The translations under genes were made by a program, and so were the position numbers. This document shows positions 17,516-25,450 of a stretch of 64,000 nucleotides of DNA, in pieces. The stretch spans positions 248,001-312,000 of the forward strand of contig NZ_JAMXBE010000004.1 in NCBI RefSeq assembly GCF_024704835.1, read 5' to 3'. A model generated the notes under the pieces. It ran no database searches and was not told where the DNA came from. It saw nothing but the letters and a program-made list of their open reading frames with translations. Numbering within the stretch: position 1 is the first letter of the stretch; every line of letters begins with the position of its first letter. This stretch comes from Parapedobacter tibetensis. Lineage in GTDB: Bacteria; Bacteroidota; Bacteroidia; Sphingobacteriales; Sphingobacteriaceae.

Positions 17516-18883
17516 ATGAAAACGTTAAGAAAAACCGGACTTTTAATACTGTCAGCATTTACTTTCATCGTATTTGCAGGAACAAAAACAGCGGATGCTC
17601 AGCCCGGTATGAGTGTTTCATTCCAATTGTTCTATGACGAACTTGCTCCTTATGGAGAATGGGTCGACGACCCTGAGTATGGATATATTTGGCTTCCAGA
17701 TGCTGGATCTAATTTCCAACCTTATGCTACCAATGGGCATTGGATGATGACCACTTACGGTAATACATGGGTATCCAATTATGATTGGGGTTGGGCTCCC
17801 TTCCATTATGGCCGTTGGACACATAGCGATTATTATGGATGGGCATGGGTGCCCGGATACGAATGGGGACCTGCATGGGTAAATTGGCGTAGTGGCGGCA
17901 ACTACTATGGCTGGGCTCCACTTGGACCACGCATGAGTATCAACGTGAGCATTGGTATCCCGCACCACCATTATATATTTGTGCCTCAACGTTATGTTTA
18001 CAGCCCTAGGGTATATAGCTACTGCGCGCCATATAGAAACCGTGTGACGATATATAACCGTACCACCATTATCAACAACACATATGTCTACAACAACCGT
18101 ACATATGTCAGTGGCCCACGTCGCAGTGAAATCGAACGGGCTACGCGTAGCAGGGTATCCGTTAGGGAAGTCGGCAATGCCTCCCGTCCCGGAAGGGCAT
18201 CGGTAAGTAGCCGTTCTGTAAACATATACCGTCCGGAGGTGAATCGTAACACACAGGCTTCGGCACGTCCAAGCAGGGTTTCAGATGCAGCTTCAGTAAG
18301 GTCGGCAAACAGCTCACGCGGCACCACAGTTAGCCGCAACAATGCGACCAACAACAAGGAGCGTACCCGCAACAATGCAGTCAGCACGCGTAGTAACGGC
18401 GCTCGTGAAGCACGCCGACCTACAAGCTCGGCTAGCCGCAGCAATAATAACAATGCGGTGAAACCAACTTCAAACACGAGGTCGACAGCCAACACCCGTG
18501 GTGCGTCCACGACCGTACAGCGCTCGGGAAACGACAAACAGGCTACCTCCCGTCAAAGTAATGCGGCTCCAGCGACACGTACAAGAAGTGAACGCACAGC
18601 ACCAACATCCCGCAGGGCGCCCAATAACAACACCGTTCGGGCTTCCTCTGCGCGCACAAACAATACCCGCACTGGTGTACAGCCATCGGCACGTAGTAGC
18701 AGCAAGGCAACGGTGAAACCACAAAGCAGCCAACGTAGCAGTGGTGTCACATCGCGCTCGCAGTCAAAGTCACGACCAAGTGTGTCACCAAGTCGCACCT
18801 CTTCAAGCAGCAAAAGCAGCAGTGCGACTTCGCGGAGCAGCCGTTCTTCCGAAAAGGGTGGTTCTTCACGCGGACGTAATTAA
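17516..18883 (+). CDS. Secreted DUF6600 protein with basic Ser/Arg/Asn tail
   Basis: This is an exported protein of 455 residues from the ATG at 17516, which begins a signal peptide (MKTLRKTGLL...) ending at ADAQ. The frame is open further upstream without support. Residues about 30-200 hold the repeated aromatic pattern of the DUF6600 family (YGEWVDDPEYGYIWLP, WGWAPFHYGRW, YYGWAWVPGYEWGP, YYGWAPLGP). From about residue 225 to the end the sequence is low-complexity, rich in Ser, Arg, Asn, Thr and Ala with almost no acidic residues, and so strongly basic. The head is likely folded in the periplasm or at the surface. The tail could bind peptidoglycan, nucleic acid or anionic lipid, but this is speculation. 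Confidence 0.85.
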   Translation: MKTLRKTGLLILSAFTFIVFAGTKTADAQPGMSVSFQLFYDELAPYGEWVDDPEYGYIWLPDAGSNFQPYATNGHWMMTTYGNTWVSNYDWGWAPFHYGRWTHSDYYGWAWVPGYEWGPAWVNWRSGGNYYGWAPLGPRMSINVSIGIPHHHYIFVPQRYVYSPRVYSYCAPYRNRVTIYNRTTIINNTYVYNNRTYVSGPRRSEIERATRSRVSVREVGNASRPGRASVSSRSVNIYRPEVNRNTQASARPSRVSDAASVRSANSSRGTTVSRNNATNNKERTRNNAVSTRSNGAREARRPTSSASRSNNNNAVKPTSNTRSTANTRGASTTVQRSGNDKQATSRQSNAAPATRTRSERTAPTSRRAPNNNTVRASSARTNNTRTGVQPSARSSSKATVKPQSSQRSSGVTSRSQSKSRPSVSPSRTSSSSKSSSATSRSSRSSEKGGSSRGRN

Positions 18884-18923
18884 GGATATCCCCTAGTTAG
18901 AAAATTGGATATATAACGTATAA

Positions 18924-18945
18924 GGAGGCTTCGGCCTCTTTTTTT
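18924..18945 (+). terminator. Terminator of the DUF6600 gene
   Basis: GAGGC, a TTCG tetraloop and GCCTC (18925-18938) are followed by seven T. It lies about 40 bp after the stop. Confidence 0.85.
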
Positions 18946-19057
18946 ATGACAGGCGGAAATCAGCGCTTTCCCTGCGTACATTGCGAGAAAACTACGGGTT
19001 TTTGTAGATTCTCATCATCTTGGATGATGCAAATCCAAAGATGCACCCAAACAATAC

Positions 19058-19088
19058 TTGTGAAAAAAAACAAGTTTAACTATGTTTG
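19058..19088 (+). promoter_or_regulatory. Promoter of the SGNH hydrolase gene
   Basis: TTG at 19058-19060, a 20-bp spacer and TATGTTTG at 19081-19088. It is nearly identical over 31 bp to the coaA promoter at 9849-9879, including the run of A and the CAAGTTTA core of the spacer. Confidence 0.75.
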
Positions 19089-19102
19089 GGAAAATTAAAC
19101 CC

Positions 19103-19858
19103 ATGGATAAAAGTAGAAGAACATTTATCGGACATTCCCTAATGGGAGCAGCCTTGGCTGTCAGTATCCCAAGCATTGTATCGGCAGCAACAAAACGTGG
19201 AGCAGCAGCGGCCAAAATAAAAATTGAACCCAATGATGTCATCCTGTTCCAAGGAGACTCCATTACTGATGCCGGAAGGGATAAAGAAAATCAAGCCCCA
19301 AACAACAACCGTGCACTTGGCAACGGCTATGCTTTTCTCGCCGCCGCAGACCTGCTTCATCAACATGCTGCCAAACAGCTCAGCATATTCAACAAAGGAA
19401 TCAGCGGCAATAAAGTGCACCAACTGGATGAGCGTTGGGATGAAGACTGTATCCGCATCAAACCCAACATCCTCAGCATATTAATCGGTGTCAACGATTA
19501 TTGGCACATGTTCAATGGAAAATACGACGGCACGATACAAGTATATCGGGATGACTACCGAAAGCTGCTGGATCGTACACTAACGGCATTTCCTCATGTG
19601 AAACTCGTCATCGGTGAGCCCTTTGCTGTCAACAATGTCAAAGCGGTAACGGATGCATGGTTTCCGGCTTTTGACGAATACCGACATACGGCATTGGAAA
19701 TAGCCAACGAATATAAAGCCGCGTTCATCCCCTACCAAAGGGTGTTTAACGAAGCATCCAAGCATGTTTCACCAGCATACTGGACTACCGACGGCGTACA
19801 TACTACATTAGCCGGAGCCAAATTAATGGCCGAAGCTTGGCTGCGTGTGGTGAAATGA
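19103..19858 (+). CDS. SGNH/GDSL hydrolase with Tat-like signal
   Basis: This is a predicted exported esterase of the SGNH fold, 251 residues from the ATG at 19103. The alternative Met at 19082 lies inside the promoter box. The N-terminus has a twin-arginine motif SRRTFIG followed by a hydrophobic stretch and an Ala-rich cleavage region, so Tat export is likely. Block I is GDSIT, block III is GVND and block V is DGVH, giving the Ser, Gly, Asn and Asp-His catalytic residues. The family includes carbohydrate acetylesterases and lysophospholipases. The substrate cannot be told. It precedes pncB by 74 bp, with no sign of a shared function. Confidence 0.9.
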   Translation: MDKSRRTFIGHSLMGAALAVSIPSIVSAATKRGAAAAKIKIEPNDVILFQGDSITDAGRDKENQAPNNNRALGNGYAFLAAADLLHQHAAKQLSIFNKGISGNKVHQLDERWDEDCIRIKPNILSILIGVNDYWHMFNGKYDGTIQVYRDDYRKLLDRTLTAFPHVKLVIGEPFAVNNVKAVTDAWFPAFDEYRHTALEIANEYKAAFIPYQRVFNEASKHVSPAYWTTDGVHTTLAGAKLMAEAWLRVVK

Positions 19859-19897
19859 TGTTGGTATGTGGATTACACGAATGGAGCAGATAATCAC

Positions 19898-19925
19898 GAT
19901 AGCCGATAGCTGACCGCTGATCGCT
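19898..19925. repeat. GATAGC/GCTGATCGC short-word array
   Basis: A degenerate array of CGATAGC and GCTGATCGC words lies directly upstream of the pncB start. It is the same word family as 17303-17345. Confidence 0.4.
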
Positions 19926-19932
19926 CAAAACT

Positions 19933-21096
19933 ATGATCAACTCCTTACTAGATAATGATTTCTATAAATTCACCATGCAAAATGCGGTGGTGAAGCTGTT
20001 TCCCAAAGCCAAAGCGAGGTACCAGTTTATCAACAGGGGTAGGCATAGATTTCCAGAGGGTTTCGCTGATGAATTACGCAAGGCTGTTGATGGGTTAGCC
20101 AAATTGCAACTGACCCGGCAGGAAAAAGCATATTTTGCCGCCACCTGTCCATACATCGACCCTACGTACTTTGATTTCTTGCAAGGCTATCGGTATGACC
20201 CCGAGGAGGTACATATCCAACAGCATGGGGAGGAATTAAGTGTAGCCATTGAAGGGTATTGGTACCGGGCTATCCTTTGGGAGGTACCCATCATGTCGCT
20301 TATTTGCGAGATCTATTACCAAATGGCCGCCCAAGAACGGCAACCGGATGAAAAGGTAATAAAGACGGCACGTGAAAAAATCGAAAGGTACCGTGATTTG
20401 GGGGTTACTATTGCCGAATTCGGCACCCGCCGCCGGCATTCCTACACCGTTCACCGATTGGTGGTGCAAACCCTTAAGCAATATGGGCAAGACGCCTTCA
20501 TTGGTACCAGCAATGTACACATGGCCATGCGCTATCAGACCAGGCCCATTGGCACTCACGCGCATGAATGGTTTATGTTCCATGCCGCCAAATATGGATT
20601 TAAGATGGCCAACCTATTGGGCCTGGAACATTGGTCTGATGTCTACCGGGGAGATTTAGGCATTGCCTTGTCGGATACCTATACCTCCGACGTGTTCTTT
20701 ACACAATTCGACAAAAAACTCACCAAGTTATTCGATGGCGTGCGACATGACAGTGGTGATCCACTCATATTTGCCGACAAAGCCATCCAGCATTACCAGC
20801 AAAAAGGTATCGATCCCCTATCGAAAACCATCATTTTCTCGGATGGGCTCAACTACGACAAAGTGAAGCGCATAGCTGAATATTGCCAAGGTAAAATCGG
20901 GATGTCCTTTGGTATTGGCACCGATTTCACCAATGATGTTGGGCTTCCGCCTATGAACATTGTGCTGAAAATGACCGAAGCATTTCCCGAAGAGGCCCAA
21001 TGGACACCTGTCATCAAACTATCGGACGAGGTGGGCAAACATACCGGTGAGGGCAAAACCATTGCTCTTGCCAAGCAAATACTAAGTATTTCATAA
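19933..21096 (+). CDS. pncB: Nicotinate phosphoribosyltransferase
   Basis: PncB couples ATP hydrolysis to making nicotinate mononucleotide from nicotinate and PRPP in the NAD salvage pathway. The 387-residue protein has the normal length. The N-terminal LLDNDFYKFTMQNAV is characteristic. The regulatory His lies in GTHAHEWFMFHA and the PRPP site in VRHDSGDP. The start Met leads directly into the conserved N-terminus. The methyltransferase gene begins 4 bp after the stop, so the two are co-transcribed. Confidence 0.96.
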   Translation: MINSLLDNDFYKFTMQNAVVKLFPKAKARYQFINRGRHRFPEGFADELRKAVDGLAKLQLTRQEKAYFAATCPYIDPTYFDFLQGYRYDPEEVHIQQHGEELSVAIEGYWYRAILWEVPIMSLICEIYYQMAAQERQPDEKVIKTAREKIERYRDLGVTIAEFGTRRRHSYTVHRLVVQTLKQYGQDAFIGTSNVHMAMRYQTRPIGTHAHEWFMFHAAKYGFKMANLLGLEHWSDVYRGDLGIALSDTYTSDVFFTQFDKKLTKLFDGVRHDSGDPLIFADKAIQHYQQKGIDPLSKTIIFSDGLNYDKVKRIAEYCQGKIGMSFGIGTDFTNDVGLPPMNIVLKMTEAFPEEAQWTPVIKLSDEVGKHTGEGKTIALAKQILSIS

Positions 21097-21100
21097 TATT

Positions 21101-21799
21101 ATGGCACATGACGTATTGGGCAATGCCCTTAGCGATTATTTGCATGGAATAAAAAAAGAACAGCTCCTAATCCACGCCAGTTATGGAATTATTGAGGTAA
21201 TGCCCATGGAAGAATATTTTAGGCAACCTCCTGATTTCCCCGAATTAGAGCATATTGCAGTGGCGTTGTGCGAAGGCAACGTACTTGATGTAGGTGCCGG
21301 TGCCGGTAGCCATGCGTTGTACCTGCAATCGCTGGGCATGGAGGTAGAAGCATTGGAAATTTCCCCGAAAGCCTGTGCCGTGATGAAGGAACGGGGTGTA
21401 AGGCGGGTGATACAGCATGATTTTTTCGAATACCGATCCGGGAAATACGATACGCTACTGTTCTTAATGAACGGCATCGGGATAGCGGGTAGTCTAGATG
21501 GACTGAAAAAATTGCTCCGTCATTGCAAATCGTTGCTGAATGCAGGTGGGCAGCTGCTGTTTGATTCCTCGGATATCGCCTACCTTTATGCTGATGGCGC
21601 TATTGAAAAACCTCAGGAATACTACGGGCAAATACATTACCAATATGAATATAAAGGGTTGAAAAGCCCCCTTTTTAATTGGTTGTTTATCGACCAAAAG
21701 ACATTAATCCAACTTGCACATGCCGACGGGTGGGTGGTGCAGGTGGTTTATGAAGATGGAAATGACCAGTATTTGGTGAGGATGGAGTTGCCGGCCTAA
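21101..21799 (+). CDS. Class I SAM-dependent methyltransferase
   Basis: This is a 232-residue methyltransferase of the Rossmann type. Motif I is VLDVGAGAGSHALYL (about 63-77), the acidic residue ending strand 2 is in VEALEIS, and motif IV is DTLLFLMNGIGI. No substrate-specific domain is visible. It starts 4 bp after pncB, which suggests a shared transcript and perhaps a role linked to nicotinate or NAD metabolism. The sequence itself does not show that. Confidence 0.88.
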   Translation: MAHDVLGNALSDYLHGIKKEQLLIHASYGIIEVMPMEEYFRQPPDFPELEHIAVALCEGNVLDVGAGAGSHALYLQSLGMEVEALEISPKACAVMKERGVRRVIQHDFFEYRSGKYDTLLFLMNGIGIAGSLDGLKKLLRHCKSLLNAGGQLLFDSSDIAYLYADGAIEKPQEYYGQIHYQYEYKGLKSPLFNWLFIDQKTLIQLAHADGWVVQVVYEDGNDQYLVRMELPA

Positions 21800-21999
21800 C
21801 TATGCATCACCGCAAGACCCGGACAGAGTAAGTTCTAGCGCATATCGGGATCACCTGTTTATCTTTCAAGAACACACACGGACACCAGAATATCAAAAGT
21901 CACAGAAGAGAAAAAAGCTGCCTCGCTATTTTTTGAGAAAAGCTTGCTTTTCACTATAGAAGACGGCTCTTTTCAATTAGTTATATAAATTAGTCAAAT

Positions 22000-23127
22000 T
22001 TACAAGCCAAAATTTGGATTTTGGGGTCCGCCCGGATCTGGTAATTCACCACCACCGCCGCCTTGGTTAGGATAGATAATAATGGTTTTACTAATTCCTT
22101 TTACACATGCACCAGATTGATCCAATACCGTAATTCTTAGGTAATCTTGGTTGTGGTTAGGGGGGTAAAAAGACCAGCTCCCAGGTATTCTAACTTTAAA
22201 TTTATAAGGTCCTGTTTGTTGGATCTCACATGTAGATCTGCTCGCTATGAAATTTGTAATTGTAAAATTTTCACCGGGATCCAATTGAATCTCAAATTCT
22301 TCCTCGTTATTAGGATGGTAGTTCGAGGTTAAAAATGATGGGCCAATTAGCCTGCCTTTGATTAAACCAACTCGAACATCAAAGTTAGCTGTATTTCCAG
22401 TATTCGAGGTCGCCATCAGTCTGACAATCCCCACATTATTACTGACTCTAGATAATTTATATGTTGTCGCACCAGTTTTAGTTAATGTAGCTGGGGTGCC
22501 GTCAATATTTTGTATGACAACATTTCCTGCATGTTGAATTTCATAAACACCTTCGGTACAGATATCAGTTGGGCCAGATATTGTTATTGGTGGATTAAAA
22601 GTGTCTACGAAACTATATTGTTTATTATGTGTAAACCATGGCTTGCCAAACGCTATTTCAGGCAGCCAACCTGACTGAGTAATTCCGGGAATTAAATTCC
22701 AATTCGAATCGTAATAAAATCTATATTTTATTACCAACCTTGCGGAATTCATATCGATTCCATTGGTTGAAATAGACAAACTGAAACTCTTAAGCTTCGA
22801 AATAAGATACATTTGTCCATCAACGATAAAATCTTCTTCAAAGAAAGTCAGTTTGGCCTCCTTTTTTACTTGTCCACCAACTACAAATTGTACCGATGTC
22901 TCAACACCTTGAAAATGCGGCTTAAAAAGTTCGGTAAGTACAATTCCGAATGAACCGCTAATACCTACACCTAATTGGTTAGAGTCAAACGCTATCTTTC
23001 CATCTGATGTAGGTGTTGATATAGCAAAATTGTAAGGATATAATAGATTGCCGTTATCGTCATTTTGAGCTTTTGCTATACTAATTATTGAAGTAAATGC
23101 AAAGACAAAGAGCCAAAAGTGTTTCAT
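22000..23127 (-). CDS. Secreted hypothetical protein
   Basis: This is an unrecognised exported protein of 375 residues. A clear signal peptide (MKHFWLFVFAFTSIISIAKAQ) opens it. The rest is beta-rich. Residues from about 180 on (ITISGPTDICTEGVYEI, then a second repeat-like segment) resemble the Ig-like or PKD-like modules of Bacteroidota surface proteins. The C-terminus is a glycine and proline-rich tail (GGGGGELPDPGG). There is no type IX sorting domain or lipobox. Its ATG overlaps the stop of the upstream lipoprotein gene as ATGA, so the two are translationally coupled and likely work together. Surface or periplasmic ligand binding is a guess. Confidence 0.75.
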   Translation of the reverse strand: MKHFWLFVFAFTSIISIAKAQNDDNGNLLYPYNFAISTPTSDGKIAFDSNQLGVGISGSFGIVLTELFKPHFQGVETSVQFVVGGQVKKEAKLTFFEEDFIVDGQMYLISKLKSFSLSISTNGIDMNSARLVIKYRFYYDSNWNLIPGITQSGWLPEIAFGKPWFTHNKQYSFVDTFNPPITISGPTDICTEGVYEIQHAGNVVIQNIDGTPATLTKTGATTYKLSRVSNNVGIVRLMATSNTGNTANFDVRVGLIKGRLIGPSFLTSNYHPNNEEEFEIQLDPGENFTITNFIASRSTCEIQQTGPYKFKVRIPGSWSFYPPNHNQDYLRITVLDQSGACVKGISKTIIIYPNQGGGGGELPDPGGPQNPNFGL

Positions 23128-23399
23128 AATTTCATTTTGTTTAATTCACCAATAAACATTTCAATTTTTAAGAAACTGGTTGTTCCTTCCTGAGTGAAAG
23201 CAAGGCTATCTCTGAAAAAAACAAGTTCATCTTTATCCACACCGGTGAGTTTGGCAAGTTTTTCTCTTGTCTCGGACACGCTATACGTCTGACCATCCAG
23301 TACGAAAGTCTCATCATTTACTTTTTCAGACTGGTTTTCTTTCTTGCATGCGCTAAAACCTAGTAATAGCATCATGCCCAAATAAAATAGATGTTTCAT
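23124..23399 (-). CDS. Small lipoprotein, 91 residues
   Basis: This is a predicted lipoprotein whose lipobox LGFSAC puts the lipidated Cys at residue 18. The mature part is about 73 residues: a charged stretch, then TFVLDGQTYSVSETREKLAKLTGVDKDELVFF, a pattern of strand and helix. It is not a family I recognise. It is the first gene of a two-gene operon with the secreted protein at 22000-23127 (ATGA overlap). The leader upstream (23400 onward) is a copy of the susC control region, so the pair is expected to be regulated like the neighbouring susC/susD operons although it encodes neither protein. Confidence 0.75.
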   Translation of the reverse strand: MKHLFYLGMMLLLGFSACKKENQSEKVNDETFVLDGQTYSVSETREKLAKLTGVDKDELVFFRDSLAFTQEGTTSFLKIEMFIGELNKMKL

Positions 23400-23440
23400 G
23401 CGTTTGTGTATTTGGTTAAAAAATATAATTAATATACATA

Positions 23441-23453
23441 CCGGAAACTCCGG
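23441..23453 (-). promoter_or_regulatory. Conserved leader hairpin CCGGA/TCCGG, copy 1
   Basis: CCGGA-AAC-TCCGG forms a 5-bp hairpin in the 5' leader, about 42 nt upstream of the lipoprotein ATG. It corresponds to 28562-28574 and 34753-34764. Confidence 0.5.
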
Positions 23454-23887
23454 GTTTCTTTGTCTATGTACTAAATTGGATTAAACACTTTTACCTAGCA
23501 TTTGGAATGGTCGGCAGATCATATTCGGCCGATATAATTTACCAGACACCGCTTGCATTCAAATCGACCACGTACATTGATCGAATCCGAGCAGGTTAAA
23601 AGCAGTTAATCCTTTTGTGGAAATAGTTTAGCGTAAAATTTCAGCAATAACTTCTGTTTTTAATAATGGTTAATCCAAGTAATTTACCGTTTTGGGTTGC
23701 TTAAAAAACTATGAGTCGTAGTGGCAAGTAAACAGCAGTAAATTAAATCAATAAAAAATTAGACAACGAAGCGATTTAGATTGATTAAATTGACAAACAG
23801 ATTAATTTACAATATAATAAGCAAGTCAATATTTACATATTAGCTATTAGATAAATGACGAGGCGTAATTCGAATAAGATATAAATA

Positions 23888-23912
23888 AAAAAGGGGCTGG
23901 GAGCCCCTTTTT
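23888..23912 (-). terminator. Terminator of the first susC/susD operon
   Basis: AAAAAGGGGCT and AGCCCCTTTTT form an 11-bp stem with a GGG loop, with T-rich ends in both directions. It lies about 110 bp beyond the susD stop at 24020. A copy is at 29013-29037. Confidence 0.88.
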
Positions 23913-23985
23913 AGCGATAGAATTGTTTTGGATTCACAAACACATGTTGACAAGCGGAACAATTCTAGGAAACCGCAGGTAGAGC
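23913..23985 (-). ncRNA. Candidate 3'-UTR small RNA module, copy 1
   Basis: On the minus strand TAGAATTGTT (23967-23958 complement) pairs with its inverse at 23927-23918 to form a 10-bp stem closing a 30-nt loop. The loop holds CATGTGTTTGTGAAT (complement of 23932-23946), which is perfectly complementary to the start region of susC at 28523-28537. The strong terminator at 23888-23912 follows. A GCGG/CCGC pairing (23973-23976 with 23954-23957) overlaps the stem and could be an alternative fold. The stem, loop and terminator are retained in copy 2. Existence as a separate RNA is inference. Confidence 0.45.
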
Positions 23986-24019
23986 AAGATAGCTAATAAT
24001 GAATACCAATTGAAACAAA

Positions 24020-25429
24020 CTATTGTCCAACATAACCTGGGTTTTGAATTATATTCTCATTTGCATAAATTTCACCAGATGGTATCGGTAAGAGATAATT
24101 CCGGTCTGTTGTCATTAGAATCTTAGGGATAGCAGCTCCAAACGCGAGATCCCTGTCATCTCTTTCAACAATCAGGTTTCTTCGTTTTAAATCGAAGAAA
24201 CGATGTCCCTCAAATGCAAGTTCCTTAAACCTTTCCAAATATATTGCATCAATAACATCTTGCTTGTTAGCAAAAGTTTCATCCGAATAATTATCAATTC
24301 TTGCGCTTCTTAAATCATTCAACGCTTTTGTTGCATCAGCTAGATTGTTGTTTTCAGCATACGCCTCCGCTAAAATGAGATATACTTCCGAAACTCTTAT
24401 TACCTTAATATTATTAAATCGATTCGTTTCGTTTTGTCCTGGATATTTATTAACCTTCCAATTCTCACGAGTTTCTTCAACACTCTCATCATCTAAGATA
24501 AATGCATTATACCGTACATCATTATCACCATCATAGGAATCTATCAGCTTAAATGAAGGAGAGAAGAACACATCGGTATTATCGTCCGTCCATAACGTCC
24601 GTATAGAACCACCATTTGAATTCCGTCTTAATTGAAAGAATGTTTCAGAAGTGTTTGAGTCGTTCCAAATGTCTATATAACTGTCTCCACTCGATAATTG
24701 TCCTTTAAACCCAATTGCTTGATTTGAGAAGGTTATCGCTTCGTCCCAATCTTTTGCGTACAATGCAACCCTGGCCCTTAAAGCAACGACCGCAGGTTTC
24801 GTAATCCGAAAGAGGTCACCAAAACCAGCGGGTATAAGTTGATCGGCTTCAGCAAGATCCAATTTTACTTGATTAATCACTTCACCAAATGTATTACGTG
24901 GAGGTTTGCCCAGTACTACTGATTCAAGCATCAATGGCACTCCCATCGCATCATTTTCATAACCGGAAGCAAATGAGCGCAGTAAATCAAAATGACAAAG
25001 AGCTCTCAATGCCAGCAATTCCCCTCTCAAGCGAGGAAGTTCTTGGGCTTGTGTTCCCATGGTAGTTAAATTATCGTACACTGCCAACGCTCTATTTATA
25101 CGGTCTATCACATTATACAAGTTTCCCCAAGGCGCTGTAACGTTACCATCGGAAGAATCAAAGGCCCATTTATGCGGTAAACCGTAGTTCCTCACATTAT
25201 TATCAATAGCCCATCTCGATTCATCGGCCATCAACGTATTACTATAGATGGTTTGATTGTATCCGATATTTGAATACACCCCAATAACAGCCCTATCAAA
25301 ATCTTCGTAATTCTGAATAGCCGTTTCGGTAGGGATTGTGTCAGAGGGCAGCAAATCGATATTATCACTGCAGCTTATAGATACGGACATAATAGCCGCC
25401 GTAATTAGTAGATTTAATTTCTTTTTCAT
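24020..25429 (-). CDS. RagB/SusD family outer-membrane lipoprotein (first locus)
   Basis: This SusD-type surface lipoprotein caps the SusC barrel and binds the nutrient before import. The 469-residue precursor has a lipoprotein signal ending in SVSISC, with the lipidated Cys near residue 20. It contains the family's TPR-like helices (RGELLALRALCHFDLLRSFA, RARVALYAKDWDEAITFSNQAI) and a typical C-terminus (ERFKELAFEGHRFFDLKRR ... LLPIPSGEI). It lies 21 bp after susC stops, so the two form one operon. No glycan hydrolase, sigma/anti-sigma or hybrid sensor gene accompanies them, so the substrate cannot be inferred. Confidence 0.95.
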   Translation of the reverse strand: MKKKLNLLITAAIMSVSISCSDNIDLLPSDTIPTETAIQNYEDFDRAVIGVYSNIGYNQTIYSNTLMADESRWAIDNNVRNYGLPHKWAFDSSDGNVTAPWGNLYNVIDRINRALAVYDNLTTMGTQAQELPRLRGELLALRALCHFDLLRSFASGYENDAMGVPLMLESVVLGKPPRNTFGEVINQVKLDLAEADQLIPAGFGDLFRITKPAVVALRARVALYAKDWDEAITFSNQAIGFKGQLSSGDSYIDIWNDSNTSETFFQLRRNSNGGSIRTLWTDDNTDVFFSPSFKLIDSYDGDNDVRYNAFILDDESVEETRENWKVNKYPGQNETNRFNNIKVIRVSEVYLILAEAYAENNNLADATKALNDLRSARIDNYSDETFANKQDVIDAIYLERFKELAFEGHRFFDLKRRNLIVERDDRDLAFGAAIPKILMTTDRNYLLPIPSGEIYANENIIQNPGYVGQ

Positions 25430-25450
25430 TTCATGTCTATTTAATCACGC

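Larger units (their letters stand above)
23400..23985 (-). repeat. SusC-type control region, copy 1
   Basis: Nearly the whole 620-bp gap between the lipoprotein gene and susD is an imperfect copy of 28526-29108. By eye about four fifths of positions agree and there are a few short indels. In the direction of transcription it contains the 3'-UTR hairpin (23918-23967), the terminator (23888-23912), a variable AT-rich stretch, a conserved block (about 23557-23641), the leader hairpin (23441-23453) and an AACCAAATACACAAAC start-proximal segment. Confidence 0.85.

Noticed and set aside
21939-21954. Hairpin GAAAAGC/GCTTTTC as terminator of the secreted-protein operon
   Set aside because: The minus-strand reading lacks a T run directly after the stem, so termination there is not supported.
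23575-23600. tRNA T-arm-like GATCGAATCCGAGCAGG in the susC leaders
   Set aside because: No D arm, anticodon arm or acceptor stem could be built around it in any copy; conserved, but not a tRNA.
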